From assembly GCA_047967505.1 (NCBI GenBank), contig CM106538.1: DNA of 64,000 bases. One strand, given 5' to 3'. A model generated the notes under the pieces. The model saw only the letters and a program-made list of their open reading frames with translations. It made no database searches and had not been told where the DNA came from. Position numbers and translations under genes: made by a program. Positions 10,804-20,739 of this stretch are shown here, in pieces (position 1 is the first letter of the stretch; each line of letters opens with the position of its first letter). The DNA is from Dipteris shenzhenensis (lineage: Eukaryota; Polypodiophyta; Polypodiopsida; Gleicheniales).

Positions 10804-11183
10804 CTACTCATAGTGCTTGGGAAGAACAAAAGTATCACTTTCATCGGTCCAATGTTTGGTGGAGTCTATTGCAAAGAGACCGCTACTATCTTTTCTCACT
10901 GTTGCATGGGGACCATTGTAAGTAGTTCTAAACCATTTTACATCAAGAATGAAAATAGTAAATTGTCTGAAATCAATTTCATAGATGTCGCATATGATTC
11001 CACAATAATCCAACTGTGAGGAGAGAAGATTGGTATCCGAAGCACTTGCTCAGCTATCTTGTGTGAAGTTAGCCATGACTCCATAATCATACATGACTCT
11101 CTTTGAATCGATGCGTTCCACGTGAAAATGTCGTCCATATGACCATAATGCACTGCACTTTTTGTACTGTAAAAGAGCATCAT
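10804..11183 (-). pseudogene. CACTA1 transposase, DUF4216 domain
   Basis: Minus-strand reading gives YDYGVMANFTQDS then, after one in-frame stop, YCGIICDIYEIDF and VKWFRTTYNG, in the order seen in DUF4216, a domain found C-terminal to TNP2/DUF4218 in CACTA transposases. At least one stop and a frame change separate the parts. The domain has no assigned catalytic function. It is bounded on the left by the gag-only element. Confidence 0.7.
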
Positions 11184-11232
11184 TAGAACAATGAAGATGC
11201 ATCTATTTTATAGCATATATTGCCACAAATAA

Positions 11233-11901
11233 TTACTTAATTATGTCAAGAGGTAAGAAAATTACATGCACCATACATCCAGATGATAACTCTCGCTCGC
11301 GCTTGTTTATTTTCTCTCCATCACGTTCGGCTTTACGTAGAGCCAGTTGTAGCCAATCAAGTGACATGTGAGTAGGGAGAAGAGCCAGATCCCGTGGATA
11401 TGGTTGTGATCGCCTATACATTACTCTGAATCTCGTCCTTGCATTTATTCTTTCTACTTTGGCCACTTCATATTTCTTAATCCACTTCTGCATCTCAGGG
11501 CTATTGAGGATACAAAACTTATTGAATTTCTCCATTTGCTCTTCGCTCATCTTTCTTTCAATCCCTTTTTTTTGGGGAACCTCGCCAACGATGCAATCAT
11601 CATCCTTGTTGTGCCAAGCTTGCGGCATATTGGGATCCGTGGATGCACGAAACTCTGTGATATATACTAATGACTCTTGCACAAGCCATCCCTCTGCCAT
11701 GCTTGCTTCCGGTCTTGCTCTTTGTCTTACAAATCCCTTTAAAGTTTTCATAAACTGCTCGAGAAAAAACATCCATCGACTATGAACGGTACCTGCTATA
11801 GCCACCTCATCAACTATGTGCACAAGCAAGTGGACTTGAGTTGTCATAATGCTCGAGGGAAAGTGCTTCTCAAGCAAGCATACAGCTTCAATGGATTCCA
11901 C
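11233..11901 (-). CDS. CACTA1 transposase, DUF4218 domain exon
   Basis: The 222-codon open frame contains LEKHFPSSIMTTQVHLLVH, HSRWMFFLEQFMKTLKGFV and ARPEASMAEGWLVQE, all typical of DUF4218, the domain that follows TNP2 in plant CACTA transposases. It is the longest uninterrupted piece of the transposase in this element. Exon limits are not certain; the frame opens with a methionine inside the domain and a splice acceptor is expected just upstream. Confidence 0.85.
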   Translation of the reverse strand: MESIEAVCLLEKHFPSSIMTTQVHLLVHIVDEVAIAGTVHSRWMFFLEQFMKTLKGFVRQRARPEASMAEGWLVQESLVYITEFRASTDPNMPQAWHNKDDDCIVGEVPQKKGIERKMSEEQMEKFNKFCILNSPEMQKWIKKYEVAKVERINARTRFRVMYRRSQPYPRDLALLPTHMSLDWLQLALRKAERDGEKINKRERELSSGCMVHVIFLPLDIIK

Positions 11902-11938
11902 CCTAGCCTTCTCAATGCTCGATATAGAGATCTCTTTT

Positions 11939-12013
11939 TGAGATATCCACCTATTTCACATGTCCATGCATATGTAAGATATTTGAGATATCCACCTATT
12001 TCACATGTCCATG
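11939..12013. repeat. short tandem duplication in the CACTA1 transposase gene
   Basis: The phrase GAGATATCCACCTATTTCAC plus the following ATGTCCATG occurs twice, 45 bp apart. It lies next to the start of the DUF4218 exon, in the probable intron. Confidence 0.8.
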
Positions 12014-12381
12014 AAGAAAATACATAATGTGATTTGATAGTAAGCATATCTTGACACAATACCACAGATCTTGAATATAGCACTGTTCTAACATCTTCTT
12101 GTAAGCACCCTTTTATTGTAATTGGGAGGATGAACTATCAAAGCAACAATGAAGTCATGTCAACAATATAACATAATAATAATTATACTAACGCATCACG
12201 ATTATCAGTACACTAATTCTAATTAGAATACCTGTAAGACCTTGTGCCAATCATGGGACTTGAGCCCACTAAGCTTATTGTCCTTTGAAAATGCTCCTTT
12301 CAAGCAACGCATGTACCCTGTCGGTGTTTGAAAAGAGGCAATGTCTGCCTTGACCACTGCCTCCTCCCTCGTAGAGAGGAT

Positions 12382-12973
12382 TCACGTTGCCTTCGGGAGG
12401 ACAAATTTTCTGGAAGCATGCACTTGGGGCCACAAACGAGAAGTCCTATTCATAGCATGCAAGTCTTCTTGCACTCCTCTCGAGTCCTTGGAACCAACCA
12501 AGTGTGCCCAAATAGTAGCCCCCACATTCTTGAAGATATGCATGGGATCCAAGAGATGATTGATTTGTAACTGACCCCAATAAGGAAGCTCGTGAAAGAT
12601 CGATAGCCTCTTCATACCAAGAGGAGGTTCCTCTCCATTTGCCCTCCAAGCTTGAATCCAGTCACTTGCCTTCAAATATGATGGTGGTGGATCAAGCTGA
12701 CCTCCACGTGCGAGATGGTCGAGCGGAAGGTATCGAGCATGACCTTCATAAACATTTTTCCTCATATGTTTGGAGTAGTGCGCAAGTGATTTCAGAGCCG
12801 GTCCACAAATAGGACAAGCATGGTACCCTTTTGTAACAAGTCTTGCATGCGTGCATGAATGTGTTAGTACAAGACATGTGTGCAAAAGAGAGTCAAAAAA
12901 GCATAATCCCTCATTATACATGTAAAGACACAACCACGTACCTGTGCACTCTCCTCATCCTGGGTAGTCATGC
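12382..12973 (-). pseudogene. CACTA1 transposase, TNP2 domain (C-terminal half)
   Basis: Minus-strand reading gives MHDYPG just inside the copia-A junction, then after a short intron-like gap GYHACPICGPALKSLAHYSK, GHARYLPLDH, IFHELPYWGQLQINHLLDPM and HIFKNV. These are core motifs of the TNP2-like transposase family (Transposase_21). The exon is split by copia-A at 12974; the other half continues at 18551 on the same strand. A TGA falls directly after MHDYPG, in place of the usual tyrosine-containing segment. Confidence 0.88.
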
Positions 12974-13327
12974 TGTTGAGATATCGAGCTCCACTCGCGA
13001 TATGCCAGGGTGACTGTTGTGCATTTATGTCACTGACCTGTTAGCTGGAGATGCGGTTGGTACACCGCCCACGAATAATAGCTGGATGATAGCTATCCTT
13101 ATCTACTATAGTTTGTGGCTCAGTTAGTATGCCACCTTAGTTAGTTGAGTTTGGTTTGAGACCCACATATAGGGTTCTTCTATTTTCTTTGTACTAGAGT
13201 TCTTTTGGCTTTCACAACTAAGAAGAGGAAAACTGTTTTCAGCCTCCACCTTTGTGTGTATTCCCCCATTTGTGATTGTGAGAAAGCCGCAAATGAGACT
13301 CCTTCCCTCTCTCCCACAATCTTCACA
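12974..13327 (+). repeat. copia-A 5' LTR
   Basis: 354 bp, TGTTGAGATATC...CTTCACA, followed at once by the primer site TGGTATCAAAGCC (13328-13340), a one-base variant of the usual initiator Met-tRNA complement. Confidence 0.95.
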
Positions 13328-13340
13328 TGGTATCAAAGCC
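13328..13340 (+). other. copia-A primer binding site
   Basis: TGGTATCAAAGCC directly after the 5' LTR; the plant consensus TGGTATCAGAGCC differs at one base. Confidence 0.9.
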
Positions 13341-13872
13341 TTGTTCGTGGTAAGGAGCTCAAGAAAGCAAGCCAAGTTCGTGGTGTCCTGGTAAGAGGAC
13401 CAGTGTTGCTTTCCTATTTCGAGTTTGGGAGCAAATCTCTGCAGGTAGCACAGCCAGAAGTGCAGGAGTGCACTGTTTCAGATTGAGACGCCCTTCGTGG
13501 TGTGGCGAGAGCGCAGTATATGCTGCGGATAAGGGCGAATCCCTTAGTGACTTTATTTTTCTGATTCGAGGCCGTTTCGGGGCCCGTTTTGAAGGCGGAA
13601 GTTCTTCGCAGGAACTCAAAAAAAAGCCCTGTTTTTTGCTGTGCGACCACTGCGCGGCTAGTTGGTGGAAAGGTGCCGCAGAAATTGCATCGTATGCCTG
13701 TGTGTAGAGATATTGGGAGTTGCAGATTCATGCCTATTGCCTATTGATGCAAAATCGTCACTAGGAAGTGACTGTGTGGTGAAATACCACTCTCGTCGGT
13801 TTTGCAGATCTGCCCGTGTGAGGCAAAAGCTGTGTTTTTTTGCAGTGACAAAATATTTTGCAGTGTTCTGTA

Positions 13873-15116
13873 ATGGCATCTGATTCTCTCTCACAGATTG
13901 TCACTGAAAAGCTTGACAAGAACAACTTCCAGGCATGAAAGTTTAGAATGACGAATTTCTTGATGGGAAAAGGCTATTGGGAATTCATTACAGGAAATGA
14001 AGAAGAACCTGTTGTTCCTAATGTTCCCAGTCAACAGGAAATGCAGGCATTCAAAGGATGGCATGAGAGAGCCAGGAAAGTTATGTACTGGCTATCTATC
14101 AGTATTTCGAACTCCATGATTGTGCATATTCAGGATGCAAATACGCCAAAGGAGGATGGGATACTTTGGCAAAAATGTATAGCACAAATACGCAAGCCAG
14201 GAAAATGCAACTCAAACAGGAGTTGCACAATGTGCAGAGAGAAAATTTGAGCATAAATGACTACCACATGAAAGTGAAGAAAATTGTAGATGCACTTGAT
14301 TCCATTGGGTCGCCAGTGGATGATGATGATTTGGTTTCTGTGACCTTGAATGGTCTAGGAAAGCATTATGCACAGTTCCAGACATCCATTGCCGTCCGTG
14401 AAAACTTTCCCGATTTTGAGGAGTTGATTGCTCTTCTAATTTCTGAAGAGCAGAGAAATGGGGGTGCATCTTCTTCAGCAGGAACTTCAAAAGAAACTGT
14501 CTTCTACTCAAATGCTGGCAGAGGTAGAGGCAGAGGTAGAGGAGGCCGATCTGCAGGCCGTGGTAGAAATCAGAATATGCAGCAAACGCAAGAAAACCAG
14601 TCCTATGCAGGAGGACGTGGTAACTCTAGAGGCAGGGGGAGCCAAAGAGGCCGTGGTGGATGGCAGAGAAGCCAAAATGCAAACAGCAATGTTGAATGCT
14701 ACTATTGTGGCAAAATGGGTCATATGGCTAAAGACTGCTACAAAAAGCAGAATGACATTATGAGTGGAAAATTGCAGCAAGGCAATTATGCATCCTCTAG
14801 TAGACAGGGTGATGACAGAAATGAGCATTTGTTTATGGTGCAGCATATGACAAATTCTGTAACAATTGCACAAGAAAGCAATGATGTGTGGTATGTTGAC
14901 TCGGGTGCATCAAACCACATGACAGGTCACGCTGAATGGATGCAGGATGCAAGAAAAATGAAAAAACCAGGATTTGTAGAGACTGGTGATGATAGTGCAC
15001 ATCCTATTGTGCAGATTGGCAAAATTCCTTTGTTTATGCAGGATGGGAAAAAGAAATACTTGTCTGATGTATTTCATGTCCCGAACATCACCAAGAACCT
15101 GGTTTCTGTTGGATAG
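13873..15116 (+). pseudogene. copia-A gag and protease (frameshifted)
   Basis: The gag start is the ATG at 13873 (MASDSLSQIVTEKLDKNNF). A TGA at 13936 falls where copia gags have tryptophan (KF/WKFRM region), and a one-base loss near 14155 shifts the frame. From 14166 the second frame continues through the capsid region, an RG-rich tract (GRGRGRGRGG), the zinc knuckle CYYCGKMGHMAKDC and the aspartic protease active site YVDSGASNHM. It ends at the TAG at 15114. Gag coats the RNA; protease cleaves the polyprotein. The TAG stands where copia proteins commonly have glutamine, so a CAG-to-TAG change is likely. Confidence 0.9.
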
Positions 15117-17681
15117 ATGGTTGAGCAGGGCTTGCAGGTCAGATTTAATCCTCATGGATGCTTTGTTGAGGATATGAAAAATAATGGTCACTTGATAGCA
15201 AAAGGAAAGAAGAAGGGCAGGATGTTTACGTTGGATGCAGACATGCCTGAATTGAGCGCAGCAATGTTTGCACATGGGACCGGTGTAGTTGCAGATATTG
15301 ATATCTGGCACAAACGCATTGGTCATGTTAATATACAGCGACTTAAATCAATGCAAGCCCAAAATATTGTTGCAGGATTGCCAAAATTCAAGGTTGCAGA
15401 AATGCACAAGATTTGTGAAGCCTGTCAATTTGGGAAACAGGCAAGGAAACCTTTTCCTAGGCATGTTCAAGAGAGTAAAAAACCATTGGAATTAATCCAC
15501 TCTGATGTGTGGACTACAAAAGCTGCATCTATTGGAGGCTATCACTATTTTGTCACATTTATTGATGACTTCAGCAGAAAACTGTGGGTGTATTTTATGA
15601 AAAAGAAAAGTGAAGTGTTTGGGCACTTCAAAGCTTCCAAAGCTATGGTTGAAAAAGAAACAGGACTGCAAATAAAATGCCTAAGGTCAGATGGAGGGGG
15701 AGAGTACCTCTCAAATGAGTTTGCAAGGTTCTTGCAGGAGCATGGTATAAAGCAGCAATATTCATGCAGTCATACCCCACAGCAAAATGGAATTGCAGAA
15801 AGAAAAAACAGGCATATTGGAGAGGTGTCTCGGGCTATGCTAAATGAAAAAGATCTACTAGATTATTATTGGGCTGAAGCAGTTGCTATAGCAGTCTATA
15901 TAATGAACAGGACTCCCACTGCAGCAATACATGGCATGACGCCAGAGGAGATGTATACTGGTAGGAAACCAGATATTTCTCATTTGAAGATTTTTGGTTG
16001 CATTGCTTATGTCCATGTGCCAGATGAGTTGAGGTCCAAGTTGGATCCAAAAGCTGAGAAGTGCATCTTTATTGGTTATTCTCTACAGCAGAAAGGGTAT
16101 AGATGCTATAACCCTTCTACACGTAAGTTCACAGTGAGCAGAGATGTTGTTTTTGATGAGATGAGCAGCTGGTATAAACCAGTAAATGTGATGATTGATG
16201 TAGATGCACAAAATGGTAATGCTGCACAGAATGCACAGCAGCAATCACAGAATATCAGTGGACCTGGAGTGTCCTCTACCAGTGGTTCACATACTTCGCC
16301 ATGGACAGGCAGATTGAGATCAGGAGAATCCCCTCAAAGCAATGCAGATAGTGGTATGCAGGTATCACGAAAAGGAAAAGAGAAGGTAGATCAGCCCATG
16401 TTTGATGTGAATGCAGGTCACTCTTATGTGGATGGTGAATCCAGTGGCTCAGAACAGAGCATTGATGATGAGTTGGGTATTCCTTCTGTTGTTACACCTG
16501 GAGTAAGGAAGACCAGGGATGTTTTGAGAGCACCTAGAAGTGAGCCTATTTTGCGCAGGTCTACCAGGGTTAGGTATCCTGTGGATAGGCTGAAATATGA
16601 TGGATTTACAGCCATTCACTATGCCTATATGGTCAAAGTGATACTGGAACCAGAACCCACTTCTTTTGAGCAAGCCATGGGAAATGAAAAATGGGAGAAA
16701 GCCATGGATGAAGAAATGGATGCCTTGGATGCTAATGCTACATGGGAATTGGTGCCTTTGCCTAAAGGCAAGAATGCAATTGGCTGTAAGTGGGTTTATA
16801 AGATCAAGCACAATACAGATGGTTCTGTGAATAGATACAAGGCAAGATTAGTTGTCAAGGGGTATGCACAGACATATGGCATTGATTATGAAGAAACTTT
16901 CAGCCCGGTTGCAAGGATGGCAACCGTAAGAGCAGCCATTGCTATGGCTGCATCAAAGGGATGGTCTTTACATCAAATGGATGTAAAGAATGCCTTCTTG
17001 CATGGTGATTTGCAAGAAGAGGTATTTATGGAGCAACCAGCAGGCTATGTTCATGCTACTCATCCTGAGTTTGTTTGCAGGTTGAAGAAAGCCTTGTATG
17101 GCTTGAAGCAAGCACCTAGAGCATGGTCTGATAAGATAGGACAATATCTTGTCACTATTGGCTTTCAGATTTCCAAGGCAGATTTCTCACTCTATGCGAG
17201 AAAAACAGAGAAAGGGATTATGCTGCTGGTCATTTATGTTGATGATTTGATCATCACAGGTGATAGTGATGAAGATATCCTTCATGTGAAAATGCTATTG
17301 AGGCAGAAGTTTGAGATGAAGGATTTGGGAGAGCTGTGTTATTTCTTGGGCATTGAGGTGATTAGATCACCAAGTGGGATACAGCTCTTGCAGAGGCAGT
17401 ATGGATTGGACATGCTGTCCAAATATGGGATGACAGGCTGTACGGCTATTTCAGTTCCTTTGGAGCAGAATGTGAAGCTGAGCACAGATGCAGGTGAGCT
17501 TCTAGAAGACCCTACTATGTACAGACGCATAGTAGGAAGTTTGATTTACATGACTATTACCAGGCCAGATTTGAGCTATGCTGTTGGGTTGGTAAGTCAG
17601 TTTATGCAGGCTCCAAGGAAACCGCATTTGGATGCGGCTAGACGCATACTCAGGTATGTGAAGTCCACATTGCAGTCTTGA
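15117..17681 (+). CDS. copia-A Pol: integrase and reverse transcriptase (854 codons open)
   Basis: In the frame of the upstream protease, the segment runs from pre-integrase (WHKRIGHVNIQRLK, CEACQFGKQ) through the integrase core with its three acidic sites (HSDVW, RSDGGGEY, NGIAERKNR) to the RT (QMDVKNAFLHGDLQEEVFME, YGLKQAPRAW, YVDDLIITGDSDED). Integrase inserts the cDNA; RT copies RNA to DNA. Between them is a low-complexity linker rich in Q, S and G (about residues 370-460). It ends at a TGA at 17679; the truncated relative has TATGGA at the matching site where this copy has TCTTGA, so the stop is a recent lesion. Confidence 0.93.
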   Translation: MVEQGLQVRFNPHGCFVEDMKNNGHLIAKGKKKGRMFTLDADMPELSAAMFAHGTGVVADIDIWHKRIGHVNIQRLKSMQAQNIVAGLPKFKVAEMHKICEACQFGKQARKPFPRHVQESKKPLELIHSDVWTTKAASIGGYHYFVTFIDDFSRKLWVYFMKKKSEVFGHFKASKAMVEKETGLQIKCLRSDGGGEYLSNEFARFLQEHGIKQQYSCSHTPQQNGIAERKNRHIGEVSRAMLNEKDLLDYYWAEAVAIAVYIMNRTPTAAIHGMTPEEMYTGRKPDISHLKIFGCIAYVHVPDELRSKLDPKAEKCIFIGYSLQQKGYRCYNPSTRKFTVSRDVVFDEMSSWYKPVNVMIDVDAQNGNAAQNAQQQSQNISGPGVSSTSGSHTSPWTGRLRSGESPQSNADSGMQVSRKGKEKVDQPMFDVNAGHSYVDGESSGSEQSIDDELGIPSVVTPGVRKTRDVLRAPRSEPILRRSTRVRYPVDRLKYDGFTAIHYAYMVKVILEPEPTSFEQAMGNEKWEKAMDEEMDALDANATWELVPLPKGKNAIGCKWVYKIKHNTDGSVNRYKARLVVKGYAQTYGIDYEETFSPVARMATVRAAIAMAASKGWSLHQMDVKNAFLHGDLQEEVFMEQPAGYVHATHPEFVCRLKKALYGLKQAPRAWSDKIGQYLVTIGFQISKADFSLYARKTEKGIMLLVIYVDDLIITGDSDEDILHVKMLLRQKFEMKDLGELCYFLGIEVIRSPSGIQLLQRQYGLDMLSKYGMTGCTAISVPLEQNVKLSTDAGELLEDPTMYRRIVGSLIYMTITRPDLSYAVGLVSQFMQAPRKPHLDAARRILRYVKSTLQS

Positions 17682-18236
17682 CTATTTTATGAGGCTGGGG
17701 TTCAGATACAGTTGCATGGATACACTGATGCTGATTGGGCTGGTAGTATTTCTGATAAACGATCTACCAGTGGGTATGTGTTCTCTTTTGGGAGTGCTGC
17801 AGTCACTTGGAGCAGCAAGAAACAGCCTACAGTTGCCTTGTCGAGCACAGAGGCTGAGTACAGGGGTGCAGCAATGGCTGCATGTGAGGTAGCTTGGTTG
17901 CATAAGCTACTCTATGATATGCATCAGTCTACAGATGGGCCAGTTGTCATTTATTGTGACAACATGAGCAGCATACACTTGGCAAAGAACCCAGTCTTCC
18001 ATGCTAGAACAAAGCACATTGAGGTGCATTATCACTATGTGCGGGAGAAGGTTTTACTAGGTCTTATTGATCTAGTTTATGTCAGCACAGAGGATCAGGT
18101 AGCTGACATATTCACGAAAGCATTGGGCGCAGAGAAGCTGCGCAAGTTCAGAGACCTGCTTGGTGTGCAGGATTTGGAATTGAGCTCGAGGGGGAGTGTT
18201 GAGATATCGAGCTCCACTCGCGATATGCCAGGGTGA
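17682..18236 (+). CDS. copia-A Pol: RNase H (after a stop)
   Basis: Same frame as the RT, continuing after the TGA at 17679. Motifs are [51 protein letters not shown] and [15 protein letters not shown]. The stop codon lies inside the 3' LTR, about 13 codons after its start. The polypurine tract AGCTCGAGGGGGAG (18183-18196) overlaps the end of the reading frame. Confidence 0.93.
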   Translation, partial: LFYEAGVQIQLHGYTDADWAGSISDKRSTSGYVFSFGSAAVTWSSKKQPTVALSSTEAEYRGAAMAACEVAWLHKLLYDMHQSTDGPVVIYCDNMSSIHLAKNPVFHARTKHIEVHYHYVREKVLLGLIDLVYVSTEDQVADIFTKALGAEKLRKFRDLLGVQDLELSSRGSVEISSSTRDMPG

Positions 18237-18550
18237 CTGTTGTGCATTTATGTCACCGACTTGTTAGCTGGAGATGCGGTTGGTACACCGCCCACAAATA
18301 ATAGCTGGATGACAGCTATCCTTATCTACTATAGTTTGTGGCTCAGTTAGTATGCCACCTTAGTTAGTTGAGTTTGGTCTGAGACCCACATATAGGGTTC
18401 TTCTATTTTCTTTGTACTAGAGTTCTTTTGGCTTTCACAACTAAGAAGAGGAAAACTGTTTTCAGCCTCCACCTTTGTGTGTATTCCCCCATTTGTGATT
18501 GTGAGAAAGCTGCAAGTGAGACTCCTTCCCTCTCTTCCACAATCTTCACA
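18197..18550 (+). repeat. copia-A 3' LTR
   Basis: 354 bp, same length as the 5' LTR, eight transitions apart from it, followed by the target duplication CATGC. Confidence 0.95.
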
Positions 18551-19549
18551 CATGCATGGTCCACATCAAGATACCCCTGACCAAAATATCATTGGTATGT
18601 CTAGGAGCTCTGGAAATATCAAAGACCTGCACTCCTCTCCATAATATCTGTAACTCCTATATCAAAGGTGCCATGTACACGTCCATGTTTTTTGCCTTGT
18701 ACTTTCCTGGCACAAGTAGTGCAAGCATGAGCTGTCCCTTTTTTATTGTTAGCCATGGTGGGAGATTGTAATTCACCACGACTATGAGCCATGTTGACTA
18801 AGATGTCGAGCGTAACCCAAAAGGATTCATGCCATCCATGGCTAGCCCAAGATGTAAGTTGCATGGCTCCCTCGCAAAGTCCGGCCAGTGATTATCTATG
18901 TGCTTCCAAGCTGCACAATCTGTGGGAATCCTCAATGTGTCATCAGTGGACCGATGAGATGCATGCCATGTCATCAACTCCGCTATGGATTTGCATCGAA
19001 ACATGTGTTGTATTCTTGCAATGATGGGAAAGTGTCTCAAGACCTTTACCGGTATCCGCTCACCCTGCAAGTCATCTCTATATCATTGTTCCCCACACTT
19101 TGGACAACTAGCCAAATCTCCATGCTCATGACAAAAGAGAATACAATCATTACGGCAAGCATGGACGGTATCATACTGGAGCAACCTATGACAAAGACAC
19201 TATCCAAATGATGATTCTCAAAACAAACAATATCCAAATAATGAGTCAAATTAATGCAAGAGCTAACCTCATTAAGGCCGAGACACTTATATCTGACCAC
19301 CCATACTTTACTTGTAGATTCAAGATTAAGAGACAAGCACGTAGTTTAGACATCCTAGCACCCTCGTACAATTGTGTTGATTGCAACTCTCACATTTTGA
19401 CCTCAAACTCTGACATCACATGTACATGGGATGTAGTGCCCCTAAAAATGGAATCCATCATGTCAACCATACCCTCGTCATCATCCGGGAGACTATAGTC
19501 TTGCTGAAAGTGAGAAGGTATATGCGTACACTCGTCACCCTCCTCATCC
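18551..19549 (-). pseudogene. CACTA1 transposase, TNP2 domain (N-terminal half)
   Basis: Reading leftwards: an acidic stretch (FQQDYSLPDDDEGMVDMM), LYEGARMSKL, a cysteine-rich motif VHACRNDCILFCHEHGDLAS followed by CPKCG, RIPVKVLRHFPI, HIDNHWPDFA, LHLGLAMDGMNPFG and, after the middle of the domain, LQILWRGVQVFDISRAPRHT. This is the standard order of TNP2 transposases of the CACTA superfamily, which cut and join at CACTA ends. Stops (for example in DVYMAPLI*ELQ) and frame changes mark it as decayed. It joins the half at 12382-12973 across copia-A. The conserved stretch after MNPFG is only partly readable. Confidence 0.88.
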
Positions 19550-19631
19550 TGTTTTAAGATTTCATGTAAATATAAGATCTTCTATTTCCTGGTATACAAT
19601 AAGACTGCGAACTTAAATAGCTTTGACTTAC

Positions 19632-19838
19632 CGATAGTCCATCAACACGTGCAACACCAACGGTGGATACTGGTTCCGGCTCCTCCCCATACATCCGCAA
19701 GTGGCGCATGATAATATGACGTTGATGTCGTACTTCTCGCTTGCAATGAGTGCAATGACAGTATAACCTCTTCATAAGCCACTTTGTGCTCTCGGGCATT
19801 GGCGCATCATTGGACAAGCTTCCACTCGTCCCTTCCAT
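19632..19838 (-). CDS. CACTA1 transposase, first coding exon
   Basis: The exon runs from the ATG at 19838 (MEGTSGSLSNDAPMPESTKW) to a consensus donor (CTATCG/GTAAGTC on the minus strand) after residue 69. It contains CHCTHCKRE and a pair of histidines (HIIMRHLRMYG), in the position and style of the zinc-finger-like transposase-associated domain that opens CACTA transposases and is thought to bind DNA. A nearly collinear but shorter stretch is found at about 50950-51080 in CACTA2. It starts about 100 bp from the central palindrome cluster, which probably holds its promoter. Confidence 0.75.
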
Positions 19839-19942
19839 CTACACTTATAAAATCACAACATAAGCATGAAGAATAGATATTAACAGTTATAAAATAGCAT
19901 GTATGAGCTTCTTTTCATGCTACAACAAAAAGTGACTATAAG

Positions 19943-20050
19943 CGTCGCTATATAGTGACCTTTTTGCTCTGTTTCATCACTATATAGCGACGTTTTTTAA
20001 TTAAAAACGTCGCTATATAGCAATGAATAAGCATCGCTATATAGCGACGC
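19943..20050. promoter_or_regulatory. CACTA1 central palindromes between divergent genes
   Basis: Four variants of TCGCTATATAGCGAC lie in 108 bp between the transposase start (minus, 19838) and the first exon of the second gene (plus, about 20.1-20.3 kb). Each palindrome contains TATATA at its centre, so it could serve as a TATA box in both directions as well as a transposase or repressor site. The CACTA2 counterpart at 51191-51378 has six. The role is inferred from position. Confidence 0.65.
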
Positions 20051-20099
20051 TGTGGGTTAAAACTCGAAACTCTCGTCGCGTGGTGTTTTCTTTATACTA

Positions 20100-20608
20100 T
20101 TCTCTAATCTCTCAAGATAGCAAGCCAATATCTCCTCCCACCTATTTTCGACGACCTCCCACCTATTTCAAGCAACCTCCCACTCTATTTTCCACTCCTC
20201 AGCCTTCTCCTAGCTCTTGTACTCCCTCTCTATCCTTTTTCCTCTTTGGTTTCTTGAAAGGAAGTTCTTCAAGAGGTGAGTTTGTTTCAACAATGTAGGT
20301 TGTTTGTTTGTTAGCTTTAGTTTTGTGAGTGCTTCTCCTTGTATTGCTAAACCTGTAAACTAGTTTTCATGCTTGTTTTCAAAGGATTAAAACAAAAAAT
20401 GAAATTTCAAGAAAGAAAGAAGACTCACCTCTTTTTTCTGTATTTCTCTTCCTTCTCTTTCTCCTTGTCTCCTCAATCTCCTCCTTTCAAGAAGTTGCTT
20501 TTGTAATCTCCTCCTTCCTCTAACATCTTATTTGAAAAAATGGGTTGTTTTCTCTCTTTTGTAGGGCTAGTCCACATCCACAACACCGAGTGGGACATAC
20601 TATTTCAC
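20100..20608 (+). other. 5' untranslated exons of the CACTA1 second gene
   Basis: A donor AAGAG/GTGAGT ends an exon at 20275. A 44-bp exon (20565-20608) follows, bounded by TTTTGTAG and GTAAGTGC. CACTA2 keeps both: the donor at 51596 (AAGAAG/GTGAGT) and a 36-bp exon at 51915-51950. Conservation of splice sites with flanking sequence drifting supports the model. The transcription start is not defined. Confidence 0.6.
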
Positions 20609-20739
20609 GTAAGTGCTTCCTCTTTTTTCCATTTATTATTTTTGTTATTTGCATTGGCCTAAAGCTAGCACCTTAAGCGCTAGCTGTAGTGATGGGTGTA
20701 GGAACCCTCTCTTCCCCTCAAACTCTTTCCTTCTTCCCC

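Larger units (their letters stand above)
12974..18550 (+). mobile_element. copia-A: full-length Ty1/copia retrotransposon
   Basis: Two 354-bp LTRs (12974-13327, 18197-18550) flank a primer site, gag, protease, integrase, RT and RNase H in copia order. A perfect 5-bp target duplication CATGC lies at 12969-12973 and 18551-18555. The LTRs differ at eight positions by hand count, all transitions (about 97.7% identity). Although complete in structure it is not autonomous: a TGA early in gag (13936), a frameshift near 14155, a TAG before integrase (15114) and a TGA between RT and RNase H (17679). It inserted into the TNP2 exon of CACTA1, so it is younger than that element. Relatives lie at 1-704 and 48558-50573. 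Confidence 0.95.

Noticed and set aside
11459-11785. Plus-strand open frame of 108 codons
   Set aside because: It is antisense to the DUF4218 exon of the CACTA1 transposase.
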